6,583 nucleotides of DNA, taken from contig JAJAYR010000048.1 of the NCBI GenBank assembly GCA_026786155.1, positions 1 through 6,583 of the forward strand, given 5' to 3'. The stretch's first letter is position 1. Each line of letters begins with the position of its first letter. The position numbers and the translations under genes are program-made. Positions 6,250-6,583 of the stretch are shown piece after piece. Below the pieces are notes generated by a model that saw nothing but the letters and a program-made list of their open reading frames with translations, did no database searches and was not told the origin of the DNA. The stretch comes from Pyrinomonadaceae bacterium (GTDB lineage: Bacteria > Acidobacteriota > Blastocatellia > Pyrinomonadales > Pyrinomonadaceae).

Positions 6250-6434
6250 ACGTTTATTGCATTGACTTTATTTAAGGAGTAACATTTTTCCATTCTTATA
6301 GGGATATTAAAAATAGCATTAAAATTATTTCCAAAAAACTTTTCCTAAAGTTTTAAAAACTAGATGATTTAATTCCATCTTTACCCGACAAACAAGTAGG
6401 TTTTCTAAAACTACGAAACACATTAAAACTCGCG
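6250..6434. other. AT-rich region upstream of the solute-binding protein gene
   Basis: This stretch lies between the solute-binding protein start (minus strand) and a possible plus-strand gene, so it should hold one or two divergent promoters. I see no pair of -35/-10 boxes I would defend; TTGACT (6262-6267, plus) lacks a good -10 at 16-18 bp. AAAACTTT (6335-6342) and AAAGTTTT (6347-6354) form an A/T-only-looped stem with one G/C pair per arm, too weak to call. AAGGAG at 6274-6279 on the plus strand resembles a ribosome binding site, but no usable start codon follows it. Confidence 0.3.
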
Positions 6435-6452
6435 CTGGTCGAAAAAAACTTT

Positions 6453-6583
6453 TTGCCGATAACCGTTCTCTCGATTCTGCTCGTATTCGGAGCCAATTGC
6501 TCACGAAATTCGCCTCCTGATAAAAACCGGCTCACGACAGGAAATCCGGTAACCGATAGAATTATGAACGATGAAGTTCATAC
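6453..6583 (+). CDS. Possible lipoprotein or secreted protein, N-terminal fragment (cut by window edge)
   Basis: The plus frame is open from 6357 (after TAA 6354-6356) to the end of the window. It contains LPITVLSILLVF, a hydrophobic core of signal-peptide length, followed by GANC and a polar, Pro/Asn/Lys-rich stretch (SRNSPPDKNRLTTGN), which looks like a lipoprotein export signal. Asn just before the Cys is unusual for a lipobox. No ATG lies in frame before 6563. TTG at 6453 is the only conventional alternative; CTG at 6435 would give a better n-region with a Lys (MVEKNF). The annotated start is therefore a guess. The opposite strand has a 60-codon open frame that reads as non-coding. Too little is present to name a family; a second solute-binding protein or other periplasmic lipoprotein is possible. 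Confidence 0.35.
   Translation, partial: MPITVLSILLVFGANCSRNSPPDKNRLTTGNPVTDRIMNDEVH

Noticed and set aside
6563..6580. Inverted repeat ATGAAC / GTTCAT
   Set aside because: Only 6-bp arms inside a probable coding frame; expected by chance.
1..6583. CRISPR array, tRNA, rRNA, transposase or integrase
   Set aside because: No regularly spaced repeats, cloverleaf-like sequence, rRNA-like tracts, or recombinase motifs were found on either strand.

Overview
The window looks like a chromosomal piece of an aerobic Gram-negative-type bacterium of moderate GC. The best guess is Acidobacteriota (Blastocatellia/Pyrinomonadaceae-like). That rests on remembered occurrence of high-affinity [NiFe]-hydrogenase clusters of this shape (group 1h/5, 'actinobacterial type') in that group and is inference; only database searches can confirm it.

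Layout. (1) Positions 1-2081, plus strand: the 3' end of a [NiFe]-hydrogenase large subunit (interrupted by an in-frame TAA at 48-50), a strong hairpin, then a tight run of three accessory genes: an M52-fold maturation-protease-like protein, a NifU-like/Rieske fusion resembling HhyE, and a winged-helix protein with a Cys/His-rich tail. (2) Positions 2149-4022, plus strand: two overlapping inner-membrane permease genes of the peptide/opine/nickel ABC importer family (DppB/DppC type). (3) Positions 4023-4545: an AT-rich spacer with a small minus-strand gene broken by an in-frame TAA, flanked by two hairpins. (4) Positions 4546-6249, minus strand: a family 5 solute-binding protein with a signal peptide and an unusual C-terminal membrane anchor, convergent to the permeases. 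(5) Positions 6250-6583: an AT-rich upstream region and the start of what may be a plus-strand lipoprotein gene running off the edge.

How the genes fit together. The hydrogenase block would supply electrons from H2 to the respiratory chain, with the Rieske-type protein as candidate electron carrier. Read closely, however, every metal-site signature that can be checked in it departs from its family rule, except the intact DPCxxCxxH lying beyond the stop. The large subunit has a stop before its last two Cys ligands. The protease-like protein lacks all three Ni-binding residues. The NifU domain has no CxxC, and the Rieske box has CxE where CxH is expected. Either this is a divergent accessory set or the cluster is decaying; the sequence alone cannot decide. 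The permeases and solute-binding protein plausibly form one oligopeptide-type importer, but no ATPase gene is present in the window.
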